A stretch of DNA of 64,000 nt from JAIBCC01 sp963763855 (GTDB taxonomy: Bacteria > Acidobacteriota > Blastocatellia > Pyrinomonadales > Pyrinomonadaceae). Made by a program: the position numbers and the translations under genes. The notes below the pieces were generated by a model. That model was given only the letters and a program-made list of their open reading frames with translations. It was not told the DNA's origin and made no database searches. Of this stretch, positions 25,484 through 39,025 are shown piece by piece; position 1 is the first letter of the stretch, and each line of letters starts with the position of its first letter. The stretch is from contig CAVXPU010000005.1 in NCBI GenBank assembly GCA_963763855.1, forward strand, positions 1,488,001-1,552,000. Direction: 5' to 3'.

Positions 25484-27187
25484 ATGACAAAGTATATATT
25501 TGTAACAGGTGGTGTGGTATCGAGTTTGGGTAAAGGCTTGGCGGCGAGTTCGCTCGGTTGTTTGCTTGAGGCTCGCGGGGCAAAAGTTCAAATGATGAAG
25601 CTTGATCCCTATATTAATGTTGATCCGGGAACGATGTCGCCATTTCAGCATGGCGAAGTTTTCGTGACAGACGACGGTGCGGAAACCGATTTGGATCTTG
25701 GTCATTACGAGCGTTTTACGCATGCAAAGCTTACTAAAGCAAACAACTGGACGAGCGGGAGAATTTATCTTTCGGTAATCGAAAAAGAACGCCGTGGCGA
25801 TTATTTGGGCAAAACGATTCAAGTTATTCCTCATATCACCGATGAAATTAAAGACGCCGTCAAAGTTGTTGCCGAAACTGAAAAGCCGGATGTTTTGATC
25901 GTTGAAATTGGCGGAACGGTGGGCGATATTGAATCGTTACCGTTTTTGGAGGCAATTCGTCAGCTTGGAAATGACGTTGGTCGTGGAAATGCGATCTATG
26001 TTCACGTTACGCTTGTTCCTTATATTGCCGCCGCCGGCGAATTAAAAACGAAGCCGACTCAACATAGTGTTCGGGAACTCCGCGAGATCGGTATTTCTGC
26101 GGATATTTTGCTTTGTCGGTCGGAAAGATCTTTGTCGTTGGATCTACGCAGGAAAATCGCTCTATTTTGCAACGTTCAAGAAAACGCTGTTATTTCGGCT
26201 CAAGATGTTTCAACGATTTATGAAGTTCCGTTGGCTTTTCACGAGCAGGGCTTGGACGATTTAGTGGTTGATACTTTGCAGCTTTCGGAAAGATTTCCAA
26301 CGGCTGATCTAAAACGTTGGCGTGAGCTGGTTTCTACAATAAAAGAGCCGAGCCAAGGAAATGTGAAGATTGCGATTGTCGGAAAATACGTTGAACTTGA
26401 AGATTCTTACAAATCTTTGAGAGAGGCTTTAACACATGCCGGAGTTGCAAATGATTTGCGTGTAAATGTGAAATGGATTGAATCTGAAAATTTGATGCAA
26501 GACGATTACGAGACTCAGTTGCAAGACTTCGATGCGATTTTGGTTCCCGGCGGATTCGGAAAACGTGGGGTTTCGGGGATGTTGCGGGCGATTAAGTACG
26601 CGAGAAAATCAGAAACGCCATATTTTGGCATTTGTTTAGGTATGCAAACGGCTTGTATTGAATTTGCAAGAAATGTGTGCGATATGAAAGAAGCGGATTC
26701 GACGGAATTCAACGCCGAGACGGAATATCCGATCATATTTAAGCTACGCGATCTGGTTGACGTGGAAGAACTTGGCGGAACGATGCGTTTGGGAGCTTGG
26801 GATTGTGAACTTAAGGCGGGAAGTCTCGTTTCAGAGGTCTATGGAAATGCTCCAATTATCAAAGAACGTCATCGGCATAGGTACGAGTTTAATCCGGCTT
26901 TCCGACAAAAACTTGAGCAACATGGATTAGTTTTCAGCGGTGTTTCGCCGGACGGAAAATTCGTTGAAATGGTTGAATTGCCAAAGGATGTTCATCCGTA
27001 TTTCGTCGGCTGCCAATTTCACCCTGAATATAAATCAAAGCCTTTGAACGTGCATCCGCTTTTTTATTCATTTGTTAAAGCTGCACATGCAAATCGTTTG
27101 AATAGCGAAAATTTGAAAGCGGACGTGACTGCTGAGAAGCAGATAAATACAGAAGCGATTGAATTTGATGATAGGATTGAGGTTTAA
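25484..27187 (+). CDS. pyrG: CTP synthase
   Basis: Starting at the ATG 25484 (GGAG at 25475-25478), the protein has 567 residues and begins MTKYIFVTGGVVSSLGKG, the standard CTP synthase opening; a TTG upstream gives six extra residues with no support. The synthase domain carries MKLDPYINVDPGTMSPFQHGEV. The glutaminase domain has the nucleophile Cys in FGICLGMQ and the catalytic HPE in FHPEYKSKP. It makes CTP from UTP and glutamine. Its place between kdsB and kdsA fits a Kdo-activation supply role besides general nucleotide synthesis. Confidence 0.95.
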   Translation: MTKYIFVTGGVVSSLGKGLAASSLGCLLEARGAKVQMMKLDPYINVDPGTMSPFQHGEVFVTDDGAETDLDLGHYERFTHAKLTKANNWTSGRIYLSVIEKERRGDYLGKTIQVIPHITDEIKDAVKVVAETEKPDVLIVEIGGTVGDIESLPFLEAIRQLGNDVGRGNAIYVHVTLVPYIAAAGELKTKPTQHSVRELREIGISADILLCRSERSLSLDLRRKIALFCNVQENAVISAQDVSTIYEVPLAFHEQGLDDLVVDTLQLSERFPTADLKRWRELVSTIKEPSQGNVKIAIVGKYVELEDSYKSLREALTHAGVANDLRVNVKWIESENLMQDDYETQLQDFDAILVPGGFGKRGVSGMLRAIKYARKSETPYFGICLGMQTACIEFARNVCDMKEADSTEFNAETEYPIIFKLRDLVDVEELGGTMRLGAWDCELKAGSLVSEVYGNAPIIKERHRHRYEFNPAFRQKLEQHGLVFSGVSPDGKFVEMVELPKDVHPYFVGCQFHPEYKSKPLNVHPLFYSFVKAAHANRLNSENLKADVTAEKQINTEAIEFDDRIEV

Positions 27188-27197
27188 TCACAAAATA

Positions 27198-28010
27198 ATG
27201 AAGTCCTTCAGCATCGAAAATGTGACCTTGGGAGATGGACGTTTGGCGTTTATCTTGGGACCTTGCGTGGTCGAATCTTACGAACACGCTTTCAAAATGG
27301 CGAGTTCGATCAAGGAGATTTGCGGGCGAGTTGGTGTCGATTTTGTCTATAAATCATCATTTGATAAAGCGAATCGAAGTTCGGCGGAGAGTTTTCGTGG
27401 GGAAGGAATGGATTTCGGACTCGGGATTTTGGCTCGAATCAAAAAAGAATTGAGTTTACCGATAATCACCGACGTTCACGAACCTTATCAAGCTGAAAAA
27501 GCAGCCGAAGTTGCGGATATTCTGCAAATACCGGCATTTTTGTGTCGGCAAACCGATCTTTTGGTCGCCGCGGCGAAAACCGGAAAAGCCGTAAACGTTA
27601 AGAAAGGTCAATTTCTTGCACCTTGGGACGCGAAAAACATCGTCGAAAAGCTGCAAAGTTCGGGCTGCGAGAAAATTTTGTTGACGGAACGTGGGGCGAG
27701 TTTTGGTTACAACAATTTAGTGGTTGATTTCAAAAGTTTTCCGATAATGCGGGATCTAGGAGTTCCGGTGGTGTTTGACGTGACGCATTCGCTGCAATTA
27801 CCGGGCGGATTGGGCAAGGCAACGGATGGACTGGGAAAATATATTGAAAGTTTCGCACGTGCGGGCGTTGCATGTGGAGTTGACGCGATATTTATGGAAG
27901 TTCACGATAATCCGAGTGTTGCACCGAGCGATGGTCCGAATCAATTACCGCTGGAAAGACTTGAAGATTTGCTGAAGAAATTAAAGGCGATCCACGAATT
28001 ATGTCATTAG
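27198..28010 (+). CDS. kdsA: 3-deoxy-8-phosphooctulonate synthase (Kdo-8-phosphate synthase)
   Basis: From the ATG 27198 the protein has 270 residues. It has GPCVVESYEHAF, the Lys/Asn stretch VYKSSFDKANRSS, the FLCRQTDLL loop and NVKKGQFLAPWD, all typical of KdsA, and ends in EVHDNPSVAPSDGPNQLPL. It condenses arabinose-5-phosphate with PEP. An upstream in-frame start at 27159 overlaps the pyrG end and lacks conservation. The next gene begins inside its last codons (10 nt overlap). Confidence 0.94.
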   Translation: MKSFSIENVTLGDGRLAFILGPCVVESYEHAFKMASSIKEICGRVGVDFVYKSSFDKANRSSAESFRGEGMDFGLGILARIKKELSLPIITDVHEPYQAEKAAEVADILQIPAFLCRQTDLLVAAAKTGKAVNVKKGQFLAPWDAKNIVEKLQSSGCEKILLTERGASFGYNNLVVDFKSFPIMRDLGVPVVFDVTHSLQLPGGLGKATDGLGKYIESFARAGVACGVDAIFMEVHDNPSVAPSDGPNQLPLERLEDLLKKLKAIHELCH

Positions 28011-28522
28011 TAGTGGTTGACGTTGAAGCTGATGGAGCAATTCCGCACAAATATTCGATGGTTTGTTTTGGTGCGGTCATTGTTGAACCGAGCCTGTCGA
28101 AAACATTTTACGGGAAAACTCGTCCGATTTCGGAAGAATGGGATGCAAAAGCTTTGTCAATCAGCGGTTTTTCACGGGAAGAGCATTTAACATTTGACGA
28201 ACCAAGTGACGTAATGACAAATTTTTCGACTTGGTTGAACGAAAATGTAAACGATCGTCCTATATTCATCTCGGATAATCTTGCCTTTGATTGGCAATGG
28301 ATTAATTATTACTTTCATTATTATATAGGTAAGAATCCATTTGGTTTTAGCGGAAGGCGAATCGGCGATTTATATTCCGGCTTACGAAAAGATTATTTTG
28401 CGGCTTCTGAATGGAAAAAATTCCGAAAAACCAAACACACGCATAATCCGGTAGATGACGCTTTAGGCAACGCTGAAGCACTTTTGACAATCAGAGAACT
28501 TGGATTAAAATTCCCTTTCTAA
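28001..28522 (+). CDS. DEDDh-type 3'-5' exonuclease-like protein
   Basis: The 173-residue protein has the three exonuclease motifs: VVDVEADGA (D-x-E), SDNLAFDWQW in the middle (motif II Asp), and HNPVDDALGNAEAL (H-x4-D) near the end. This is the DnaQ/RNase T fold, with all four acidic residues and the His present. It could trim RNA or DNA 3' ends; the substrate is unknown. The ATG overlaps the kdsA stop by 10 nt, so the genes are translationally linked, an odd partner for a Kdo gene. Confidence 0.8.
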   Translation: MSLVVVDVEADGAIPHKYSMVCFGAVIVEPSLSKTFYGKTRPISEEWDAKALSISGFSREEHLTFDEPSDVMTNFSTWLNENVNDRPIFISDNLAFDWQWINYYFHYYIGKNPFGFSGRRIGDLYSGLRKDYFAASEWKKFRKTKHTHNPVDDALGNAEALLTIRELGLKFPF

Positions 28523-28530
28523 CTATAAAT

Positions 28531-30759
28531 ATGAACAAACTTTGCTTAATCGCTTTTTTTATTGTTTCTTTTTGCATTCAAGCATTTTCTCAAACCGAAC
28601 AGCGAGCTGCCGCAATTTGGCAGGTTAAAAAATACGATATAACTGCCTCAACATCAGATCGTTTTTTAAATGCCAATGCCACTTTAAGTATTCAAAACAT
28701 TGGGAATGCGGCTGGTTCGCGGCTTACTTTAAGAATAAGCGAAAACGCGGAAGTTGTTGCCGTGACCTTAAATGGTTCGACGGTTATTTTCAGTAAAAGT
28801 CAGGAAGCACTTGGTACAAACCGCAATTTGCAACGAATTGTTATTAATCTGCCAAATATTCAGCCGGGTGCTAAGTTTACTGTAAATGTTGATTATAAGC
28901 TGAAGGTTGAAGAAAATTCTGGTTTAAACGCGATTTCGCCTCTCGGTTCGCAATTTTTGCCATTGGGATTTTGGTATCCAACTCCAAATAGTCACTATGC
29001 TCCAAAAGGCATTGATTTTGCTCCATTTAAATTGAAGATAAATTCCTCTGAGACTTTAATATCGTCGGGAACAGCGAATGGCTCAACTTATGAGCAGAGC
29101 TTAAACGGACAGCCGTTTTTCTTGACAGGCAACTGGGAAAAGGTTGAAGCAAAAGGAGTTAGCGTTTACTTACCGAAAGGTGCAAGCGAATTTGAGATAC
29201 AAAGGGCGAATGAATTGGCTGGCTTGATGACTGAAGCTTCGACCTTTACGGCAAGTCTTTTGGGCAGTATTTCGAGTGTTCCAATGAAAATTGTGGCTGT
29301 TCGTCGCGGTGCGGGATTTTCAGATTCAGGGACGCTTTTGTTAGACTACGCAGCTTTTCGTCGTCAAAAGATTGATTCACAAACTGCAATTACAATTGCT
29401 GATTCGGTCGCAAAAATTTGGTTAGGAAACGCAAAGTTGGTTCGGGGAGAAGGTTATGGCGTAATTCGTGAAGGGCTTTCGCGTTACATTGCTACATTAT
29501 TTATAGAAAAACAGTTTGGCAAACCTGCTGCTGATGCCGAACGATTCAGACAACTGGCTGCATATTCAAGTGTTTCAAAAAGTGACGCACCTTTTAATAC
29601 AGCCGCACCAATTGAATCAACATACTACCCATCTGTAACCTATAAAGGGGCTATGATATGGCGGACAATTGCTAATCAGGCAGGACAACAGAATTTCTTC
29701 AACTATCTAAAAATTATGGACAGCTATGCGTTGTCCACGATAAAAAGTTCATTACCCAGTTCTTTTGATGTACTTGATTTTCACCTGAGTAATCCTACTG
29801 ATACGAATTTATTGGTCGGGTTGCCTCAAACTAATAGCGGACAAACAAAGATTGCGTTGCGTAACACGGGAAGTATCGCTGTCAGCGTAAATGTTTTGGC
29901 ACTTACAGATAAAGGTGAAAAGTTGGTTGAAAAGAGCTCGATTCCGGCAAAGAGCTTTGGAGAAGTGGTATTTAAGACAAATTCCAAAATTGTACGAACA
30001 GAAATAGATCCGGAAAAGTTTTATCCGCAAACTGATTATTCAGATGATGTTGCACCTCGCGAGTTCGTTGATAGTAATCCTGTTGTTGCCATAAAAAGGG
30101 CTTTTGATAAGCAGGATTATGCTTTGGCAAAGAAAAATGCGTCAATTGTTTCGCAAAATTACCCTTATATAGATGAAGCAAAAACCTGGATGGGAAGATC
30201 ACAACTTGCGGAGAATAAATATATTGAAGCAGAAAAGATGTTTCTCTCGGTTTTAACTGAAAAATTACCGACATCATTTTCATTGGCTTGGGCAAACGTT
30301 GGACTTGGCGAAATAGCCCTGTCAACAAACCGTAAAGCCGAGGCTGTTAAATATTTTCAAGAGGCAGTTAGGGCTGATGCTGAGTTTGGAGCAACCCTCG
30401 CCGGAAGATCAGGAACACAAAAGGTCAATCCGCCAACGGTTGACGAAAGCGTGTCGAGTTTCTTCATTCAATTTGATAAAGCCGTAACTTCTGCGAGAAA
30501 ATCCGAAGTAGATACTTTTATTCTTCCCGGTGAAATCACAAAATTTTCGGGCGGTGTGGTCGGTGGACAGCCCGAGAAATGGGAAACCAAGGTGATAAGA
30601 ACTGAGAAAATCGATAACAATTACATTCTTGCTGAAACTTTTTTAACAGTTAAAAGGTTAGGAAATGAAAATATAGAAACGGGGACTGCAATATTTATTC
30701 TCGCAAAAGTCGGAACTTCATTAAAACTTTCCGGCATTGAAGCCTTTGAGGTTCGTTAA
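28531..30759 (+). CDS. M1 aminopeptidase-like secreted protein with lost zinc motif and TPR-like tail
   Basis: The 742-residue protein has a signal peptide (ends ..IQAFSQ), an N-terminal beta-domain like that of M1 peptidases (residues about 25-200), a degenerate catalytic region and a C-terminal TPR-like stretch (about 520-640), then a beta-rich end. Where M1 enzymes have HExxHxW followed 19 residues later by a Glu, this one has D291-S-V-A-K295-I-W297 and keeps E314 in REGLSRY. All three of the H-E-H positions are changed, so it should not bind zinc. A non-catalytic periplasmic role is likely. It sits between the exonuclease and kdsC genes, with TAATG coupling to kdsC. Confidence 0.7.
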   Translation: MNKLCLIAFFIVSFCIQAFSQTEQRAAAIWQVKKYDITASTSDRFLNANATLSIQNIGNAAGSRLTLRISENAEVVAVTLNGSTVIFSKSQEALGTNRNLQRIVINLPNIQPGAKFTVNVDYKLKVEENSGLNAISPLGSQFLPLGFWYPTPNSHYAPKGIDFAPFKLKINSSETLISSGTANGSTYEQSLNGQPFFLTGNWEKVEAKGVSVYLPKGASEFEIQRANELAGLMTEASTFTASLLGSISSVPMKIVAVRRGAGFSDSGTLLLDYAAFRRQKIDSQTAITIADSVAKIWLGNAKLVRGEGYGVIREGLSRYIATLFIEKQFGKPAADAERFRQLAAYSSVSKSDAPFNTAAPIESTYYPSVTYKGAMIWRTIANQAGQQNFFNYLKIMDSYALSTIKSSLPSSFDVLDFHLSNPTDTNLLVGLPQTNSGQTKIALRNTGSIAVSVNVLALTDKGEKLVEKSSIPAKSFGEVVFKTNSKIVRTEIDPEKFYPQTDYSDDVAPREFVDSNPVVAIKRAFDKQDYALAKKNASIVSQNYPYIDEAKTWMGRSQLAENKYIEAEKMFLSVLTEKLPTSFSLAWANVGLGEIALSTNRKAEAVKYFQEAVRADAEFGATLAGRSGTQKVNPPTVDESVSSFFIQFDKAVTSARKSEVDTFILPGEITKFSGGVVGGQPEKWETKVIRTEKIDNNYILAETFLTVKRLGNENIETGTAIFILAKVGTSLKLSGIEAFEVR

Positions 30760-31256
30760 TGGAAAAAGAATTAATAGAAAGAGCAAAAAAAATTAAGCTT
30801 CTACTAATGGATTGCGATGGCGTCTTAACTGATGGGCGACTCTATTTCGATGAAAACGGTGAGTGCATGAAGGTTTTCCACGTCAGAGACGGGCAGGGAA
30901 TAGTTGATTGGCACAAAGCGGGTTTTATTTCGGGGATAATTTCAGGAAGGAGTTCTAAAATAGTAGAACGAAGAGCGAACGAGCTAGGCATCAAGTTCAT
31001 TAAACAAGGGTCACGAGATAAGTTAGCTGACTTCTTGGAAATATTAGAGGAAACAGGATTAAGTGCTATCGAAGTGGCTTATATAGGTGATGACACACCA
31101 GATATCCCTTTACTGAAAGCAGTTGGACTATCTGCAACGGTTTCTGATGCAGTAGAGGAAGTATCTAATCACGTTCATTTCACAACCAAAAAGGTTGGCG
31201 GTTCGGGAGCAATTCGGGAATTTGCAAGTAAATTACTGTCTCTAAAACATGAATAA
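30759..31256 (+). CDS. kdsC: 3-deoxy-D-manno-octulosonate 8-phosphate phosphatase
   Basis: The 165-residue protein is a HAD-superfamily KdsC: the nucleophile region DCDGVLTDG (D18, D20), HVRDGQGIVDW, SGRSSKIVERRANELGI, the Lys in QGSRDKL, and YIGDDTPDIPLL with the acidic metal ligands. It removes the phosphate from Kdo-8-P. Together with kdsB and kdsA it covers three of the four Kdo-specific steps; arabinose-5-phosphate isomerase (kdsD) is not in the window. The ATG overlaps the preceding stop, and the rRNA promoter region follows directly. Confidence 0.92.
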   Translation: MEKELIERAKKIKLLLMDCDGVLTDGRLYFDENGECMKVFHVRDGQGIVDWHKAGFISGIISGRSSKIVERRANELGIKFIKQGSRDKLADFLEILEETGLSAIEVAYIGDDTPDIPLLKAVGLSATVSDAVEEVSNHVHFTTKKVGGSGAIREFASKLLSLKHE

Positions 31257-31309
31257 TCAACGGTTTAGCATACTCATAGAAAATGTTTTCGGGAAATAGC
31301 CTTTTGCGT

Positions 31310-31337
31310 TTGACAATTTTTTTTATTGAGGTAGAAT
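31310..31337 (+). promoter_or_regulatory. rRNA operon promoter P1
   Basis: TTGACA (31310-31315) and TAGAAT (31332-31337) are separated by 16 bp. The sequence just upstream of and including the -35, GCGTTTGACA, is identical in P2, which supports both as true promoters. Confidence 0.75.
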
Positions 31338-31476
31338 CTTAATTTGCTTTCGAGATCAGAAAGAATCCCAAAAGCAGCAAACATTGAAAATTAACTTTAA
31401 GTTGCTTAACTTTATTCATACTTTTTTGATTTGAAATTATATCAAACTCTTAAAGCACATAAATTGCTTTTCGCGT

Positions 31477-31504
31477 TTGACATGCGTTTTATCTTAGGTA
31501 TAAT
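31477..31504 (+). promoter_or_regulatory. rRNA operon promoter P2
   Basis: A perfect TTGACA (31477-31482) and TATAAT (31499-31504) with a 16-bp spacer, about 150 bp before the 16S gene and 167 bp after P1. The tract before it shares GCGTTTGACA with P1. Confidence 0.85.
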
Positions 31505-31545
31505 TAAAAGTTCGCTTACGGAAAAGTGAAATTGGAAATTAGAAG

Positions 31546-31580
31546 ATAACTGATATTTGAAAACTAGGAAATAGCGTGTC
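31546..31580 (+). other. 5' strand of the 16S rRNA processing stem
   Basis: This leader segment is almost fully complementary to 33209-33242 downstream of the 16S gene (CTAGGAAATAG against CTATTTCCTAG, and further pairing of ATAACTGAT with ATCAGTTAT). The two strands should form the long stem cut by RNase III that releases pre-16S RNA. Confidence 0.8.
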
Positions 31581-31646
31581 CATGTGTTAATTCAAACACA
31601 ATTCGTAAGTAACGAATCAAAATATATACAAAGCTAGTAAAAACTT

Positions 31647-33166
<1,520 letters not shown>

Positions 33167-33208
33167 ATTATTGAAACGAACCTTGCTATAAGGCTTCAGT
33201 TTGTTTCA

Positions 33209-33242
33209 GACACCTATTTCCTAGTTTTTAGAAATCAGTTAT
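33209..33242 (+). other. 3' strand of the 16S rRNA processing stem
   Basis: Pairs with 31546-31580 as described for that entry. It lies between the 16S end and the spacer tRNAs. Confidence 0.8.
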
Positions 33243-33303
33243 TAAGTTCTTTTTAACATTATGTTTTTGTTTGGGGGTTAGTAACTAGGTTCGGCGATAT
33301 TTA

Positions 33304-33377
<74 letters not shown>

Positions 33378-33386
33378 CTAGCTTGC

Positions 33387-33463
<77 letters not shown>

Positions 33464-33470
33464 ACTCTTT

Positions 33471-33543
33471 GGGGATGTAGCTCAGTTGGGAGAGCATCTG
33501 ATTTGCATTCAGAGGGTCGCAGGTTCGACTCCTGTCATCTCCA
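33471..33543 (+). tRNA. tRNA-Ala (anticodon TGC)
   Basis: A 73-nt cloverleaf with acceptor GGGGATG/CATCTCC, giving the G3-U70 pair that identifies alanine tRNA, and the anticodon TGC at 33504-33506. CCA is not encoded. It is the third spacer tRNA, 8 nt (33464-33470 plus start) after fMet. Confidence 0.95.
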
Positions 33544-33617
33544 TATTGCCTTGAATTAAGACAAACATTTAAATGTATATTGTTTAATTTATGGCAACAG
33601 CCATATTGATTTTTGAT

Positions 33618-33646
33618 AATTGAATAGTAAATATAGAAAATAACAA
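33618..33646 (+). other. 5' strand of the 23S rRNA processing stem
   Basis: This segment is complementary over nearly its whole length to 36615-36642 after the 23S gene (TAGAAAATAACAA against TTGTTATTTTCTA, with ATTGAATA against TATTCAAT). Expected RNase III substrate. Confidence 0.8.
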
Positions 33647-33703
33647 GTTTTAAGTAATCACATTAGAATTGTATGAGCAATTTTGCTCGTATGTTAATTT
33701 TAT

Positions 33704-36577
<2,874 letters not shown>

Positions 36578-36614
36578 AAAATTAACTTTCGAGCAAAGTT
36601 TTGTGATTATTTAT

Positions 36615-36642
36615 TTGTTATTTTCTATATATTATTCAATTT
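36615..36642 (+). other. 3' strand of the 23S rRNA processing stem
   Basis: Complement of 33618-33646; see that entry. It lies between the 23S and 5S genes. Confidence 0.8.
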
Positions 36643-36658
36643 ACTAGAGATTAAGTTT

Positions 36659-36773
<115 letters not shown>

Positions 36774-36784
36774 TTTATATTTGC

Positions 36785-36818
36785 AAGCCCGTTTAGGTAT
36801 AATACTAAACGGGCTTTT
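36785..36818 (+). terminator. rRNA operon terminator
   Basis: A 12-bp perfect stem, AAGCCCGTTTAG (36785-36796) with CTAAACGGGCTT (36805-36816), then a short T-run. The 8-nt loop GTATAATA contains TATAAT (36798-36803), and TTAGGTATAAT is shared with the rRNA promoter P2, so a promoter for the next gene may sit in the same bases. Confidence 0.9.
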
Positions 36819-36826
36819 GCTTGTTT

Positions 36827-39016
36827 ATGTACGCACCTTTAGATAATTTCGAAAAATTCTTCAGAGCCATTTCTTATGGAGTGGCTTTAAGTGCTTTATT
36901 TACACTCTTTGCATCTGGCAGTATTGGTCGTTTTACTGCTTTACTCTTCACATTATTTGCAATTGTCTCTTGGTTTCTGGAGGAAACTAAATGGCAATTG
37001 ACCGAAAGGAAGGGTGTCATCATTATCTTTCTAATAATTCCTTTGTTTTATTTGGATTGGAAATATAACATAAGCGACTTCAACTCCAGAGACGCATTTA
37101 CAGCAGGAAATCTATCAAGGTTGATTTTAGTCCTATCTTCTATCAAGCTATTACAAAAAAAATCAGACAGAGACTGGTTTTTGATTTATCTGATAGCTTT
37201 TTTTGAAATACTGCTGGCAGCCGGTGTGGGTATTAGCCCTTTGTTCATTATAGGATTGCTCAGCTATTTATTGATTTCTTTTGTTTCGATAATTGTTTTT
37301 GAGATAAGAAAGTCTGCCAGAGCCGTGGCAGAAACCACTAAAACACAAAATCGTTTTACTACTCTAGGAGACTTTAGATTCCATAGATTACCGTTTATTG
37401 CACTAATTATTTTGATTGCCATATCATTTGTTGCGGTGCCGCTATTCTTTACATTTCCAAGAGTCGGCGGAGCAAATTTTGGTGGGAATTTAGGTGGTCT
37501 ATCGGGCTTTACAGGGTTTTCTGATTCGGTCAGATTAGGCGAAATTGGCAGATTACAGCAAAGTAATGAAGTTGTTATGAGGGTAAAGATTGAAAATCCG
37601 GATGACACACAAATTGATTATTTTCGCTGGCGTGGGGTTGCACTTGATTCCTTTGATAACCTTAGTTGGAAGAAGTCCAAAGTCCAATTTTCAGAACCGA
37701 CTGTTAGAAATGACAAAGATGTTTTTATGCTTGATAATCCAAAAGAAACCAGTGTTCGGATTACTCAAACTATATATCTTGAACCTCTTGATACTCCTAT
37801 TCTGTTTACTTTGCCGCGTCCGCTCGCACTTCAGGGAAATTTTCAAATAGTTAATCGTGATTCGGAAGGTGCGATATCTGCTTTTAGAAGCAATTGGGGC
37901 AGAATTAATTACAAAGCAGTTTCTGAAGTAAATAGTCCAAATATAAAACGACTGATTGAAGATAATGCTGATTATCCAACGTCGGTTACCCGATACCTAC
38001 AACTGCCTGAAAATCTTGACACCAGAATTTTCGAATTAAGCAAAAAAATAGGCATTGAAAATAGAGCGGTTAGTAGATTTGAAAAAGCCAAGGCAATAGA
38101 AGATTATTTGCAAACTAACTATGGATACACACTTGATTTAAAAGCGAGTGGTAAGGAACCTTTGGCTGATTTCCTTTTCAATGTTCGGGAGGGTCATTGT
38201 GAATATTTTGCATCTTCGCTGGCTATAATGCTCAGAACGCAAGGTATTGCAAGCAGGGTAGTTAATGGATTTCAGAGAGGTGAATACAATGAGACGGCAG
38301 GCGTTTACGTAGTCAGGCAATCTGACGCTCATTCGTGGGTGGAGGTTTATTTTCCGCAAGAAAAAATTTGGGTGCCGTTTGATGCGACACCTGCGGCACG
38401 TCAGAATCCACAAAGCGTTGCTGTCTTTGGTTCAAAATTGAAGAGCTTTATAGAAGGTCTGGAAACTCTTTGGATTCAATATGTTGTAAGTTTTGACAAT
38501 CAGGAACAGCGTTCACTTTTTCGTTCAGTTCGTAATAATTTCAGTGAATTTCAGGGGTACTTATCTATTTGGCTTGAATACGCGAAAGAGCGTTTATCAA
38601 TCTGGTGGGATGAAGTCGGCGGTAAAAATGGTTTGGAAGGCAGTTTTAAGGCTTTGGCTTATGGGCTTGCCTATGTTTTGTTGAGTATTTTCGCAATTAT
38701 TTCAGCTGTTTGGATTTTTAGAAGAATAATTAGCTTACATTTATTTGAGAAATTACGTTTACTGTTTCAGCGAAAGAAGAAAGCTACAATCGTAGAATTT
38801 TATGAGCGTTTACAGACAATTTTAGCGAAACGTGGGTTAAATCGCGAGCCGCATCAAACGCCTATGGAATTTGCATTTGCCTCAAATATGCTGCAAGCTA
38901 TTTCAATTACAGAGAAGTATAATCAGGTTCGTTTTGGGAATCAAAATTTGTCGCAAAAAGAATCTTTGGAAATTGAAAATTGGCTTAATGAATTGGAAGA
39001 ACCTCAACGAAAATAG
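36827..39016 (+). CDS. TgpA-like membrane protein with DUF3488 and transglutaminase domain
   Basis: The protein has about 729 residues from ATG 36827 (TTG at 36821 would add two). A block of N-terminal membrane helices (about residues 10-200) is followed by a periplasmic transglutaminase-like domain with the triad C458 (GHCEYFA), H502 (DAHSWVEV) and D519 (PFDATP). One membrane helix near 615 and a C-terminal DUF4129-like segment complete it. This matches the TgpA/DUF3488 type. Such proteins are often encoded with a MoxR ATPase and a DUF58 protein, which are not seen here. It begins right behind the rRNA terminator. Confidence 0.85.
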   Translation: MYAPLDNFEKFFRAISYGVALSALFTLFASGSIGRFTALLFTLFAIVSWFLEETKWQLTERKGVIIIFLIIPLFYLDWKYNISDFNSRDAFTAGNLSRLILVLSSIKLLQKKSDRDWFLIYLIAFFEILLAAGVGISPLFIIGLLSYLLISFVSIIVFEIRKSARAVAETTKTQNRFTTLGDFRFHRLPFIALIILIAISFVAVPLFFTFPRVGGANFGGNLGGLSGFTGFSDSVRLGEIGRLQQSNEVVMRVKIENPDDTQIDYFRWRGVALDSFDNLSWKKSKVQFSEPTVRNDKDVFMLDNPKETSVRITQTIYLEPLDTPILFTLPRPLALQGNFQIVNRDSEGAISAFRSNWGRINYKAVSEVNSPNIKRLIEDNADYPTSVTRYLQLPENLDTRIFELSKKIGIENRAVSRFEKAKAIEDYLQTNYGYTLDLKASGKEPLADFLFNVREGHCEYFASSLAIMLRTQGIASRVVNGFQRGEYNETAGVYVVRQSDAHSWVEVYFPQEKIWVPFDATPAARQNPQSVAVFGSKLKSFIEGLETLWIQYVVSFDNQEQRSLFRSVRNNFSEFQGYLSIWLEYAKERLSIWWDEVGGKNGLEGSFKALAYGLAYVLLSIFAIISAVWIFRRIISLHLFEKLRLLFQRKKKATIVEFYERLQTILAKRGLNREPHQTPMEFAFASNMLQAISITEKYNQVRFGNQNLSQKESLEIENWLNELEEPQRK

Positions 39017-39025
39017 TTATACAAT

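Noticed and set aside
25253..25834. 193-codon minus-strand frame over the start of pyrG
   Set aside because: Antisense to a clear CTP synthase gene; no family-like motifs.
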